DNA of 64,000 nucleotides from Paraburkholderia agricolaris. Its GTDB lineage: Bacteria > Pseudomonadota > Gammaproteobacteria > Burkholderiales > Burkholderiaceae. A program made the position numbers and the translations under genes. Position 1 is the stretch's first letter. The number at the start of each line of letters is the position of its first letter. Below the pieces are notes generated by a model that was not told the DNA's origin, did not search any database, and saw only the letters and a program-made list of their open reading frames with translations. Shown piece by piece: positions 9,223 to 17,667 of the stretch. The DNA lies in NCBI RefSeq assembly GCF_009455635.1, contig NZ_QPER01000002.1, forward strand, positions 1,550,001-1,614,000, given 5' to 3'.

Positions 9223-9354
9223 AACATCCGCCGCGTGCCGATTCTAAATATCGGCTCAGGCTGTTTCCAGCTTGGCCAGCGAGCGGGCTGGATAGGCGAT
9301 TCCTTAACCGATAGCAGGAATTGGGAAGAACAAGTGGCAAGTTTGAGGGGAATG

Positions 9355-9371
9355 ACTATCTTTCATAGACA
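9355..9371 (+). promoter_or_regulatory. Dyad motif shared with 14116-14132, candidate LysR operator
   Basis: The 17-mer ACTATCTTTCATAGACA differs at one base from ACTATCTTTGATAGACA at 14116-14132. The core is a CTAT/ATAG dyad. Both copies lie downstream of a LysR gene and upstream of the next start codon (atpD here, DUF1269 there). Binding by the two LysR proteins is an inference. Confidence 0.45.
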
Positions 9372-9450
9372 ACGCAGTTCGTTCGCGCAGCTCGCTCATT
9401 TAGCTTCCGGCATTCGCTGCCTGTTTGCTCGATTCCGCAAAACGCGATGA

Positions 9451-10848
<1,398 letters not shown>

Positions 10849-10887
10849 TGTGCAGGCGCCTGTTCCGGCTGCCTTATTTGACCTGCC

Positions 10888-11691
10888 TTATTCGGCCTGG
10901 GTCAGCGACACCGATGCTTCACTCGTCAGCGCGAGGAAGGTCAGCGTCTCGCGCAGATAGAGGCGCACTACCGTGTCGGTATGGCTCGAATAACCGATCG
11001 ACAGCTCTTCGCCAAGGTGCAATTCGAAATCGCCGCCGCGCGTGGAGATTACGCTGCCGCCTGCCAGCGCGGGCGCCCAGATGACGTCGCCGCTCACAAT
11101 CCGCTTGATGTGTTCGATGACCGGATAACCCTGATCGCGCGCCTCGGCGAGTGCCGTGTAGGCGTCGGCGCCAAGCAGCACGGAATAGGGACCGTCGACA
11201 CCGGCAAGCCGCAGTTCTTCGAGCGCGTTGCTAATCGTGTTCGGATAAGCGGCAACGTCGGCCGGCAGCGCGAGCGCCGGGTTCGACGAGCCTTCGCGCA
11301 GGCCGCCGATACCCGCGGCCTTATAGCCGTCGAAAATCGCGCGATCTTCGGCGTAGGCGAGTTCTTTTGCGGCTTCCTTCGCGGGCTGCCAGTCAGCATC
11401 TTTTGCGCCACGCAAGACGCTGTCGATCGCTTCGCGCTGCAGTTCGAACGGCACGGTCAACTCGACAAGGCTCTTGACCTCGGACAGCTTCGCCACAACG
11501 CCCTGCTGCGGCGCGGTGATCGCGATCTGGTGCCCGGTGCCGACGCCGGATAGTTCGGTTCCGCCAGGACCCTTGACGTCAACCACGCGACGGCCGGCAA
11601 CACTGCGCTTGAAGGTGCGAGCCACTTCGTCTTCGATCTGCGACCAGGCGGCATGAGAGATGGGGGCAAGCTCGCGATGCAGATTATTCAT
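10888..11691 (-). CDS. Encapsulin shell protein (family 1, linocin-M18-like)
   Basis: The 267-residue product from ATG 11691 is an HK97-fold encapsulin, the protomer of a protein nanocompartment. Recognisable stretches are MNNLHRELAPISHAAWSQIE, KRSVAGRRVVDVKGPGG, the E-loop region LVELTVPFELQREAID, the A-domain segment PYSVLLGADAYTAL, and the end LHLGEELSIGYSSHTDTVVR. The open frame extends nine codons upstream, but the shorter start has an AAGGGA ribosome site and fits the family N-terminus. The DyP gene directly upstream ends 8 bases inside this gene (stop at 11684), so translation is coupled and shell and cargo are made together. Confidence 0.95.
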   Translation of the reverse strand: MNNLHRELAPISHAAWSQIEDEVARTFKRSVAGRRVVDVKGPGGTELSGVGTGHQIAITAPQQGVVAKLSEVKSLVELTVPFELQREAIDSVLRGAKDADWQPAKEAAKELAYAEDRAIFDGYKAAGIGGLREGSSNPALALPADVAAYPNTISNALEELRLAGVDGPYSVLLGADAYTALAEARDQGYPVIEHIKRIVSGDVIWAPALAGGSVISTRGGDFELHLGEELSIGYSSHTDTVVRLYLRETLTFLALTSEASVSLTQAE

Positions 11692-12742
11692 GTTGAGAGA
11701 TTCCCTTGAGAGAGCCAATATTCAGCGAGCCGTCATGACGCGGCCCGGTGGATGAAGAGGAGTCGGGCGCTTGCGCGACAACGGCGGCAGTTTGCGGATC
11801 GCGATCCGCGAGCGCCTCGAGCAAGCTGGCCGACGGCACGAAGAAGAGGTTGCCCGTGACCGCGCGGCTGTAGTCGAGCAGCCGGTCGTAGTTGCCCGGC
11901 GGCCGCCCGACGAACATGTTTTCCATCATCTGCTCGATCGGTTCGGGCGAACGCGCATAGCCGATAAAGTAGGTGCCGAACTCGCCCATGCCGGGGCGCC
12001 CGAATGGCATGTTGTCGCGCAGGATCTTCACTTCCTCGCCGTTCTCGGTGATCGTGGTGAGCGAGCTGTGCGAACAGGTGGGTTTGACCGCTTCGTCGAG
12101 TTCGATATCGGACAGTTTCGTGCGGCCGATAATGCGCTCCTGGGTCTCGACCGAAAGCGCGTTCCAGCCGGTCATGTCGTGCAGGTACTTCTGCACGATG
12201 ACGTAGCTGCCGGCCTCGAATTCCCGATCCTCGTCGCCGATAAGCGTGAAGTCCACGGCCTCGCGACCTTCCGGATTCTCGGTACCGTCGACGAAACCCA
12301 CCATGCTGCGCAGATCGAAGTTGCGAAACCCGTGCACTTCTTCGATCACCGTGACCGCATCGCCAAGCCGTCCCGCCAGTTGCGTGGCGAGTTCGAAGCA
12401 GAGGTCCATCTGATCGGCGCGGATGTGCAGCAGGATATCCCCGGGCGTGCTCACGGCGCGGCGTTCGCCCGAGCCGAATTCGCGAAACGGATGCAGCGCC
12501 GCCGGGCGCGGCGCGCCGAACAGCGTGTCCCACACGTCGGAGCCGAAGCCGACCACGCACGACAGGTTGCCGGACGGGACGCGCTTGCCCACCGAGCGCA
12601 CCAGGGCGGCAACGTCGCCGCACCACGCACGCACCTGTTCAGCGGGGTCCTGACCATCCTTGAGGGTCGCGACGATGAAGATCGCGCTACGGGTAATGTT
12701 ATTACATACGGCTTGCGGTTCTGGGATGTCGTCTTTAGGCAT
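11684..12742 (-). CDS. DyP-type haem peroxidase with encapsulin cargo-loading peptide
   Basis: Haem peroxidase of 352 residues that uses hydrogen peroxide to oxidise dyes or other substrates. The GxxDG motif is GFVDGTENP (catalytic Asp152), a proximal His is probable at 225 (PTCSHSSL), and the distal Arg is in KILRDNMPFG (Arg242). After a flexible Ser-rich stretch the C-terminus carries DGSLNIGSLKGI (337-348), which matches the known encapsulin targeting signal of DyP cargos. The shell gene overlaps the 3' end by 8 bases. The pair therefore encodes a peroxidase packed inside a nanocompartment, probably for oxidative stress; the natural substrate is not known. Confidence 0.96.
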   Translation of the reverse strand: MPKDDIPEPQAVCNNITRSAIFIVATLKDGQDPAEQVRAWCGDVAALVRSVGKRVPSGNLSCVVGFGSDVWDTLFGAPRPAALHPFREFGSGERRAVSTPGDILLHIRADQMDLCFELATQLAGRLGDAVTVIEEVHGFRNFDLRSMVGFVDGTENPEGREAVDFTLIGDEDREFEAGSYVIVQKYLHDMTGWNALSVETQERIIGRTKLSDIELDEAVKPTCSHSSLTTITENGEEVKILRDNMPFGRPGMGEFGTYFIGYARSPEPIEQMMENMFVGRPPGNYDRLLDYSRAVTGNLFFVPSASLLEALADRDPQTAAVVAQAPDSSSSTGPRHDGSLNIGSLKGISQHE

Positions 12743-13141
12743 CGGATTGATTATTGATAAACCGTCACGGATTCCAGGAATGGAGCGAATGCTTTCTGTT
12801 TGCTATACACCCGGGGATGTTATACCGCCGAGGCACTTTATGGAAAGTGCATGAAGGTCTTCAACGAGTTCGTACGCGCCTTGCGAGGGCGGAATGGCGG
12901 CTCGATAGCGTTTCGCGGGCTGAGCCAGCCGGCGTTGTGCCAATGCGGTGTGAGGCGTGATTGGGCGCCGATATGCTTCGACATTATTCTGTCGTCAATC
13001 TCTGCGTCTGTTTCGATACTTCATATTGGGTCTGACGGTCTTTTATTCTCCTGTCATACCGTTACCATCCGAACAGGCTTCGCTATTCTGGCCCAGAAGG
13101 CGACGCCAATTAATTCGCATTGCGAATGGAGGTTGAGTACG
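12743..13141. other. Divergent intergenic region between DyP/encapsulin and LysR copy 2
   Basis: About 400 bases without a convincing gene. An open frame starting at 12800 runs in frame into LysR copy 2, but its first 114 codons resemble no protein and precede the LysR N-terminal motif, so I treat it as leader. The region should hold the promoter of the DyP-encapsulin operon (leftward) and that of LysR copy 2 (rightward). The 17-mer dyad found elsewhere in the locus is not seen here. Confidence 0.5.
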
Positions 13142-14611
13142 GTGAATCTGCTCGAAGCCATGCGCATCTACGTAAGGATGGTTGAACGCGGGAGTATTTC
13201 CGGCGCGGCGCGAGACCTCAATATCGGTCAGCCGGCCGCAAGCGAGCGCATCGAGCGGCTCGAGAAGTATCTGGGCTGCCGGCTTCTGCTGCGTAGCGCG
13301 CGCGCTTTCAATTGCACGCCTGAAGGGCTCACGTTCTACGAGCGCAGCAAGCGGATCCTGCATGCCGTGGAGCAGGCGGTCGCCGAGGTGTCGAACGACG
13401 GCGAGGAGCTCAAGGGCACGATTCGTATCGCGGCGCCGCACTGCTTCGGCGAAACGATCGTGCCGGAGGTGTTGACGCGGGTGCGTGAAACCTATCCGCA
13501 ACTGGAGCTGGAACTGGTTCTGAACGACAGGATCGTCGATCTGGTGACGGAGGGCGTGGACATTTCATTTCGTCTTGGGCAACTGGGCGAAGGGGCCTTC
13601 ATTGCCCGTCAGTTGGGTCAGGTTGGGCGCGTGCTGGTTGCCGCACCGGGTTATCTGGGCCGGCACGGTCCGATTGCCGAGCCGTCTGAACTGGTGAAGC
13701 ATCCGTTCATCCGGGTGCAGGGCATGTTCGGCACGGACCAGTTGCCGCTCAGGCACGTCGCGACGGTGGTGGAGAGCGTGCCGATCCGCACCGCGATCAA
13801 GACGAGTCATTGGCGGCCGATGTATGAAATGATCCTCTCGGGTGCGGGCATCGGTGTGCTGGAAGAACCGGCGTGTGTCGAAGCGCTCGCGGACGGGCGG
13901 CTGGTTCGCATTCTGCCGGGTGTCGACCTGCCGCCATTGGAATTGAATCTCCTGAGTCAGACACAGCGCGAGGTCTCCACGCGGGTACGGCTGATTGTGA
14001 CGATGCTAAACAACTGCACGCCGGACATTCTCGGTAGAGTGCGCGCGGACGTCGATGCTCACTTCGACCGATGCCATACATCGGAAATAAACCGATGGCA
14101 CGCGCTGCGAAAATCACTATCTTTGATAGACACCGTCAGTGATACGAGGAGTTATCAAATGGCACAGCAATTGATTGTTGCAGTTTTCGACAGCGTGGAC
14201 GTTGCCGAAAGAGCGGGCCGGGATTTCAGGAATTTTGAGGAAAAAGACCTTGGTTTCAAAATCGAGAGTGGCGTACTGGTTCAAAAGGATGCTACAGGTA
14301 AGCTGATTTTGCTCGACAAGCAGACCCGGCCGTTTTGGGGCACAGTGATCGGTGCGCTAACTGGCGGTCTGATCGGAATGCTCGGGGGGCCGGTCGGGTC
14401 GATCCTTGGCTTCACGATCGGGGCGAGCGGCGGATTGGCTGAGCACGCAATCAAGGACGCGTTCGATGACGACCTGGTCGCCGCGATAACCGGCAAACTG
14501 ACCTCCGGCCATGTGGCGTTTATCCTCGAAGCGCAGGAAGCGTCACCGTTTGAAGTCGACAATATCGTGCTCGGTTATGGCGGCACCATTTTCCGCAAAC
14601 CGCTACCCTGA
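13142..14611 (+). CDS. LysR-family regulator copy 2, in frame with a C-terminal DUF1269 domain
   Basis: From GTG 13142 the frame encodes a complete LysR protein (helix-turn-helix residues 1-60, effector domain to about 300) and then continues without a stop into a DUF1269 protein, 489 residues in all. Bases 13193-13918 are nearly identical to LysR copy 1; the first 50 bases and the last part diverge. Copy 1 stops after its own tail, while copy 2 reads through HALRKSLSLIDTVSDTRSYQ to a Met at 14159 that has its own ribosome site. Either a LysR-DUF1269 fusion is made, or both forms are, or the LysR stop was lost recently. An upstream extension to 12800 is open but unlikely. Confidence 0.8.
   Translation: MNLLEAMRIYVRMVERGSISGAARDLNIGQPAASERIERLEKYLGCRLLLRSARAFNCTPEGLTFYERSKRILHAVEQAVAEVSNDGEELKGTIRIAAPHCFGETIVPEVLTRVRETYPQLELELVLNDRIVDLVTEGVDISFRLGQLGEGAFIARQLGQVGRVLVAAPGYLGRHGPIAEPSELVKHPFIRVQGMFGTDQLPLRHVATVVESVPIRTAIKTSHWRPMYEMILSGAGIGVLEEPACVEALADGRLVRILPGVDLPPLELNLLSQTQREVSTRVRLIVTMLNNCTPDILGRVRADVDAHFDRCHTSEINRWHALRKSLSLIDTVSDTRSYQMAQQLIVAVFDSVDVAERAGRDFRNFEEKDLGFKIESGVLVQKDATGKLILLDKQTRPFWGTVIGALTGGLIGMLGGPVGSILGFTIGASGGLAEHAIKDAFDDDLVAAITGKLTSGHVAFILEAQEASPFEVDNIVLGYGGTIFRKPLP
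13193..13918 (+). repeat. Near-identical 726 bp direct repeat, partner of 8206-8931
   Basis: By eye I find only about five mismatches to 8206-8931, most of them in the last 40 bases; the offset is 4,987 bases. On both sides similarity drops abruptly to clearly divergent paralogous sequence still encoding LysR residues. The segment between the repeats carries atpD, encapsulin and DyP. Confidence 0.9.
14116..14132 (+). promoter_or_regulatory. Dyad motif shared with 9355-9371
   Basis: ACTATCTTTGATAGACA contains the perfect dyad CTATC-N3-GATAG. It lies 27 bases before the DUF1269 ATG, within the part of the LysR frame that reads through. It could be an operator for a promoter that drives DUF1269 separately. 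Confidence 0.45.
14159..14611 (+). CDS. DUF1269 protein with glycine-zipper segment (possible independent start within the LysR frame)
   Basis: From ATG 14159 a 150-residue product begins MAQQLIVAVFDSVDVAERAG, typical of DUF1269 membrane-associated proteins. It has a long glycine-rich hydrophobic stretch (GTVIGALTGGLIGMLGGPVG and on) like a glycine zipper, then VAAITGKLTSGHVAFILEAQ. A good Shine-Dalgarno GAGGAG lies about 7 bases before the ATG, which argues for independent translation even though the frame is open from the upstream LysR gene. Function is unknown; proteins of this family are often grouped with stress genes. The SnoaL-like gene follows 36 bases downstream. Confidence 0.75.
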   Translation: MAQQLIVAVFDSVDVAERAGRDFRNFEEKDLGFKIESGVLVQKDATGKLILLDKQTRPFWGTVIGALTGGLIGMLGGPVGSILGFTIGASGGLAEHAIKDAFDDDLVAAITGKLTSGHVAFILEAQEASPFEVDNIVLGYGGTIFRKPLP

Positions 14612-14647
14612 TCGCGGGCACCATGCAATCTTCAGGAGTAACCGGAC

Positions 14648-15088
14648 ATGACCGTATCGACCGACGAAGCTATCACCCGTGAAGCGATTGAAGGGCTTTA
14701 TCGCGCCTTCGAGCAGAAAAGCGTCCCCTTGTTACGAAAGGTGGTGACCCCGGATTGGGAATATATTCCCGAGCCCGTCGGCGTGGCGCCAGGACCCGAC
14801 CAGATGGTGCCCATATTCGCGAGCATTGCCACAGCGTTGCCGGATATAAAAATCGCGATTCTCGACGTGCTGATTCATGGGGACCGGGTAGGCGTTCGTG
14901 CGGAGATCAGCGGCACGCAAACCGGGGAGCTACTTGGCATTGCTGCCAGTTCCAGACACATCAGTTTCGCGATTCACTCTTTCCATCAGATGCGCGGAAG
15001 TCTGATCGCGAAGACGTGGCACCTGGAGGACTGGTTATCGGTATTCCGGCAGCTTGGGCAGTTGCCGCCCACGCTTGGACGGTCTTGA
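14648..15088 (+). CDS. SnoaL-like polyketide cyclase/ester-cyclase family protein
   Basis: The 146-residue protein has the pattern of the SnoaL-like NTF2 fold: an N-terminal helix ITREAIEGLYRAFEQK, the segment TPDWEYIPEP, a central PGPDQMVPIFASIATALPDI, and paired strands GDRVGVRAEISGTQTGEL and IHSFHQMRGSLIAKTWHLED. Many such proteins are small cyclases, isomerases or have no known reaction. It follows DUF1269 by 36 bases with a GGAGTAACCGGAC leader, so both may be on one mRNA under the same regulator. No catalytic residue assignment is possible beyond the fold. Confidence 0.8.
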   Translation: MTVSTDEAITREAIEGLYRAFEQKSVPLLRKVVTPDWEYIPEPVGVAPGPDQMVPIFASIATALPDIKIAILDVLIHGDRVGVRAEISGTQTGELLGIAASSRHISFAIHSFHQMRGSLIAKTWHLEDWLSVFRQLGQLPPTLGRS

Positions 15089-15127
15089 GTTGCGGCCGGT
15101 ACGGACGCGTCAGCGCCGGGAAAAGTG

Positions 15128-15277
15128 TCAATGCGCGTGATGGATTGCTGCCGCGACCAGGAGATGAAACGGCAGCACGAGTAGTGCCGTGCCGCCGACG
15201 CCGAGCAGCCACAATGCAACAAACCATAGCAGACCGTGGCGCGGCGTCTCAGGGGTATCGCGGCTTGTCTGTGACAT
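15128..15277 (-). CDS. Small single-helix membrane protein, 49 residues
   Basis: An unlisted small frame: ATG at 15277, stop at 15128. A short polar head (MSQTSRDTPETPRHG) is followed by one hydrophobic helix of about 28 residues (LLWFVALWLLGVGGTALLVL and on) and a His-rich end (IHHAH). A GGAG ribosome site lies 7-8 bases before the ATG. The Trp-rich helix recalls DUF2474/CydX-type small subunits of terminal oxidases, but that is only a resemblance. It opposes the SnoaL gene and lies between it and the porin terminator. Confidence 0.6.
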   Translation of the reverse strand: MSQTSRDTPETPRHGLLWFVALWLLGVGGTALLVLPFHLLVAAAIHHAH

Positions 15278-15388
15278 GGCGTGTCTCCTGCGGGCATGGG
15301 CGCGAATTTAATAACGACGCGGGCGCCTGTTCAGTGTGTTCGATTTATTCTAGGCGATCGAATGGTATAGAGCTATCTAAAACCAGAC

Positions 15389-15431
15389 GAGCGAGGCGCG
15401 CCGAAGGATTGATCCTCGGCGCGCCTCGCTC
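15389..15431 (-). terminator. Strong hairpin terminator of the porin operon
   Basis: A 15 bp perfect stem, GAGCGAGGCGCGCCG (15389-15403) with CGGCGCGCCTCGCTC (15417-15431). Read leftward it is followed by CTGGTTTTAG, a short U tract suited to the porin gene that ends at 15453. Confidence 0.8.
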
Positions 15432-15452
15432 TGCTTTAGCCGCACCAATGCA

Positions 15453-16529
15453 TCAGAACCGATGCTGAATCCCCGCCGTCACACCCGTTTGCGTATCCGC
15501 CGCGCCGGTTAGATCGCGCGACAGGCTGACCGCGTTGCCATGCTTGGCCATTGCATAACCGCCCGCCATATACAGCACGGTTCGCTTTGACAACGCGTAC
15601 TGCCCGCGCAGTGAGATCAGCGTCGGATCGGCGTCGCTCGCATCCTTGATGTCCTGATGATAGACCGCGGCAAACAGCGAGAAGAACGGCGTCACGTCGT
15701 ATTGACCGCCAAGCCAGTACATATCGCTGCGCAACGTCGGCGCGGCGGTGTGGAAGGTGCGCCGATAGTTGCGATAGCCGGCCATCGCCTTCACCGCGCC
15801 GAAGTCATAACTCAAGCCCGCGTGAATGCCCTGGATGTAGTTGGTGGTGTCCGCGGGCGTCACGCTGTCGTTGGCGCCGTTCTGCCGGTCGAACGTGGCG
15901 ACCACGGCGAATGGACCATTCTCGTAGCCCAGGCCGAAGTCATACTTCGAGCTCGACTTCATGCTGCCCGGCACGTTACCGAAGCCGTACATGGCGCCGA
16001 ATTTGAAGCCGGAGAATGTGCCGTCATAGCGCACGGAATTGGCCGAACGCGAGAACAAACCGTCCTTGCGGCCACCCGTCGCCGTGGATGAGGTCGCCCA
16101 CGAGTAGTTCGGTGCGTAACCCATCGGGTCGAACTGCAGCATGTAGTCATAGGTGGTCGTGAAATTGCGGCCGAGCGTGATTTGCCCGAAGCGGTTTTTC
16201 AGGCCGATCGTGGCGCGGCGGTCGAAGATCGCGCCGGGGCCGTCGTCGAACTGACCGTTCGCAATGTTGATACCGCTTTCCAACTGAAAGACCGCCTTCA
16301 GGCCGCCGCCCAGATCCTCGACGCCACGCAGGCCCCAGCGCGAAGTGTTCTTGCCGCCGGACACGAGACGCGCGGCGCCACCGTCCTTGCTCGCGTGATT
16401 CACATACTCGACGCCTGCGTCGACGATGCCGTACAAGGTCACGCTCGATTGCGCATGTGCCGTTGCTGCAAATCCGGCGAGGCCGGCGCAGGTCACGCCA
16501 AGGGTTGCCTTCTTCATACTCCACTTCAT
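15453..16529 (-). CDS. Gram-negative trimeric porin (OmpC-like family)
   Basis: Outer membrane general porin of 358 residues. From ATG 16529 there is a signal peptide ending TAHAQ, then the mature start SSVTLYGIVDAGVEYVN that is typical of Burkholderia porins, the RWGLRGVEDLGGGLKAVFQL strand, and a C-terminus ending QHRF with the terminal Phe needed for outer membrane insertion. The open frame extends 53 codons upstream, but AGGAG lies 7 bases before ATG 16529. It sits 70 bases downstream of the ABC ATPase gene on the same strand, so it may be the outer membrane entry for the same solute. Confidence 0.93.
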   Translation of the reverse strand: MKWSMKKATLGVTCAGLAGFAATAHAQSSVTLYGIVDAGVEYVNHASKDGGAARLVSGGKNTSRWGLRGVEDLGGGLKAVFQLESGINIANGQFDDGPGAIFDRRATIGLKNRFGQITLGRNFTTTYDYMLQFDPMGYAPNYSWATSSTATGGRKDGLFSRSANSVRYDGTFSGFKFGAMYGFGNVPGSMKSSSKYDFGLGYENGPFAVVATFDRQNGANDSVTPADTTNYIQGIHAGLSYDFGAVKAMAGYRNYRRTFHTAAPTLRSDMYWLGGQYDVTPFFSLFAAVYHQDIKDASDADPTLISLRGQYALSKRTVLYMAGGYAMAKHGNAVSLSRDLTGAADTQTGVTAGIQHRF

Positions 16530-16599
16530 CAACAGTCTCCTGTGCTTGGTTTTTTTACTTCGGTTGGGGATGCGGTGCTGCCAGGTCCATCGACACGTG

Positions 16600-17667
16600 T
16601 TAGCTCGCCTGCGCGAACGCCCAGCAGTCGTTGGCGGGAAATTCAATCCAGTGACGGCCGGCCGCGCGCGGTACGTGGCCGAAGGCACGCAGGCGCAGAT
16701 CGCCGCAATGGAACAGGTATTCCCAGCGGTCGCCGAGATACATCGAGGTAATCAGATCGGCCTCGAGGCGGTTCGCGCCCGGACCATCGGCGACCTGCAC
16801 ACGCTCGAGGCGAATCACGGCCTGCGCGTTTTGCCCGGCGCTGAGCGCTTCGCGCGCCTGCGCCTGCAATTGCCAGCCGTCACCGGCCAGCGTCACGCGT
16901 TCGCCGTCGACCGCGGCCACGCGCGCGTCGATGCGGTTATTGCTGCCCATGAACTCGGCGGTATAGAGCGAGCGGGGCGCACCATACAGTTCGGCTGGCG
17001 TGCCTTCCTGTTCGATGCGCCCGTTGCGCAGCAGCAGGATGCGATCGGACATCGCCATCGCCTCCGTCTGGTCGTGCGTGACGCACAACGCGGACAAACC
17101 CAGCGAAACGATCAGTTCGCGCAACCAGGCGCGCGCTTCTTCACGCAGCTTGGCGTCGAGATTCGACAGCGGTTCGTCGAGCAGAATGACGGGCGGGTTG
17201 TAGACCAGCGCACGCGCAATCGCCACACGCTGCTGCTGGCCGCCGGAAAGCTGATACGGATAACGCGCGGCGAGATGGCCGAGGCCGAGCTGGTCGAGCG
17301 CGGACTGCACGCGTTTTTTCTGCTCAGCGGCCGATACGCGCCGCAACTTCAATCCATAGCCGACGTTGTCCGCCACGGTGCGATGCGGCCATAGCGCATA
17401 CGACTGAAACACGAGGCCGAGCGAGCGTTGTTCGACCGGCAGATCGACTTGAGCGGTACCGTCGAAGAACACCTTGCCGTCCAGTTCGATACGGCCCGAG
17501 GAGGGCTGCTCGAGTCCCGCGACCGCACGCAGCAGGGTGGTCTTGCCGCTGCCCGACGCGCCGAGCAGGCACACCACTTCGCCGGGGTTCAGGTCGAACG
17601 ACACACCCTTCAGGATCGGGTTGTCGCCATAGCTGAGAAACAGGTTGTCGACCGAGAGCTTATCCAT
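16600..17667 (-). CDS. ABC transporter ATP-binding protein (FbpC/PotA-like)
   Basis: Cytoplasmic ATPase of an importer, 355 residues. Walker A GASGSGKTTLLRAVAGLEQP, Q-loop VFQSYALWPHRT, signature YQLSGGQQQRVAIARAL, Walker B VILLDEPLSNLDA and the H-loop VTHDQTEAMAM are all present, followed by a C-terminal TOBE-like regulatory domain (about 240-355). The start overlaps the permease stop by 8 bases, so the two are coupled. The set resembles iron(III), hexose-phosphate (Afu) or 2-aminoethylphosphonate importers; the sequence does not decide between them. Confidence 0.93.
   Translation of the reverse strand: MDKLSVDNLFLSYGDNPILKGVSFDLNPGEVVCLLGASGSGKTTLLRAVAGLEQPSSGRIELDGKVFFDGTAQVDLPVEQRSLGLVFQSYALWPHRTVADNVGYGLKLRRVSAAEQKKRVQSALDQLGLGHLAARYPYQLSGGQQQRVAIARALVYNPPVILLDEPLSNLDAKLREEARAWLRELIVSLGLSALCVTHDQTEAMAMSDRILLLRNGRIEQEGTPAELYGAPRSLYTAEFMGSNNRIDARVAAVDGERVTLAGDGWQLQAQAREALSAGQNAQAVIRLERVQVADGPGANRLEADLITSMYLGDRWEYLFHCGDLRLRAFGHVPRAAGRHWIEFPANDCWAFAQAS

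Noticed and set aside
12800..13141. 114-codon N-terminal extension of LysR copy 2
   Set aside because: Open by chance only; LysR proteins start with the helix-turn-helix, and copy 1 has no such extension.
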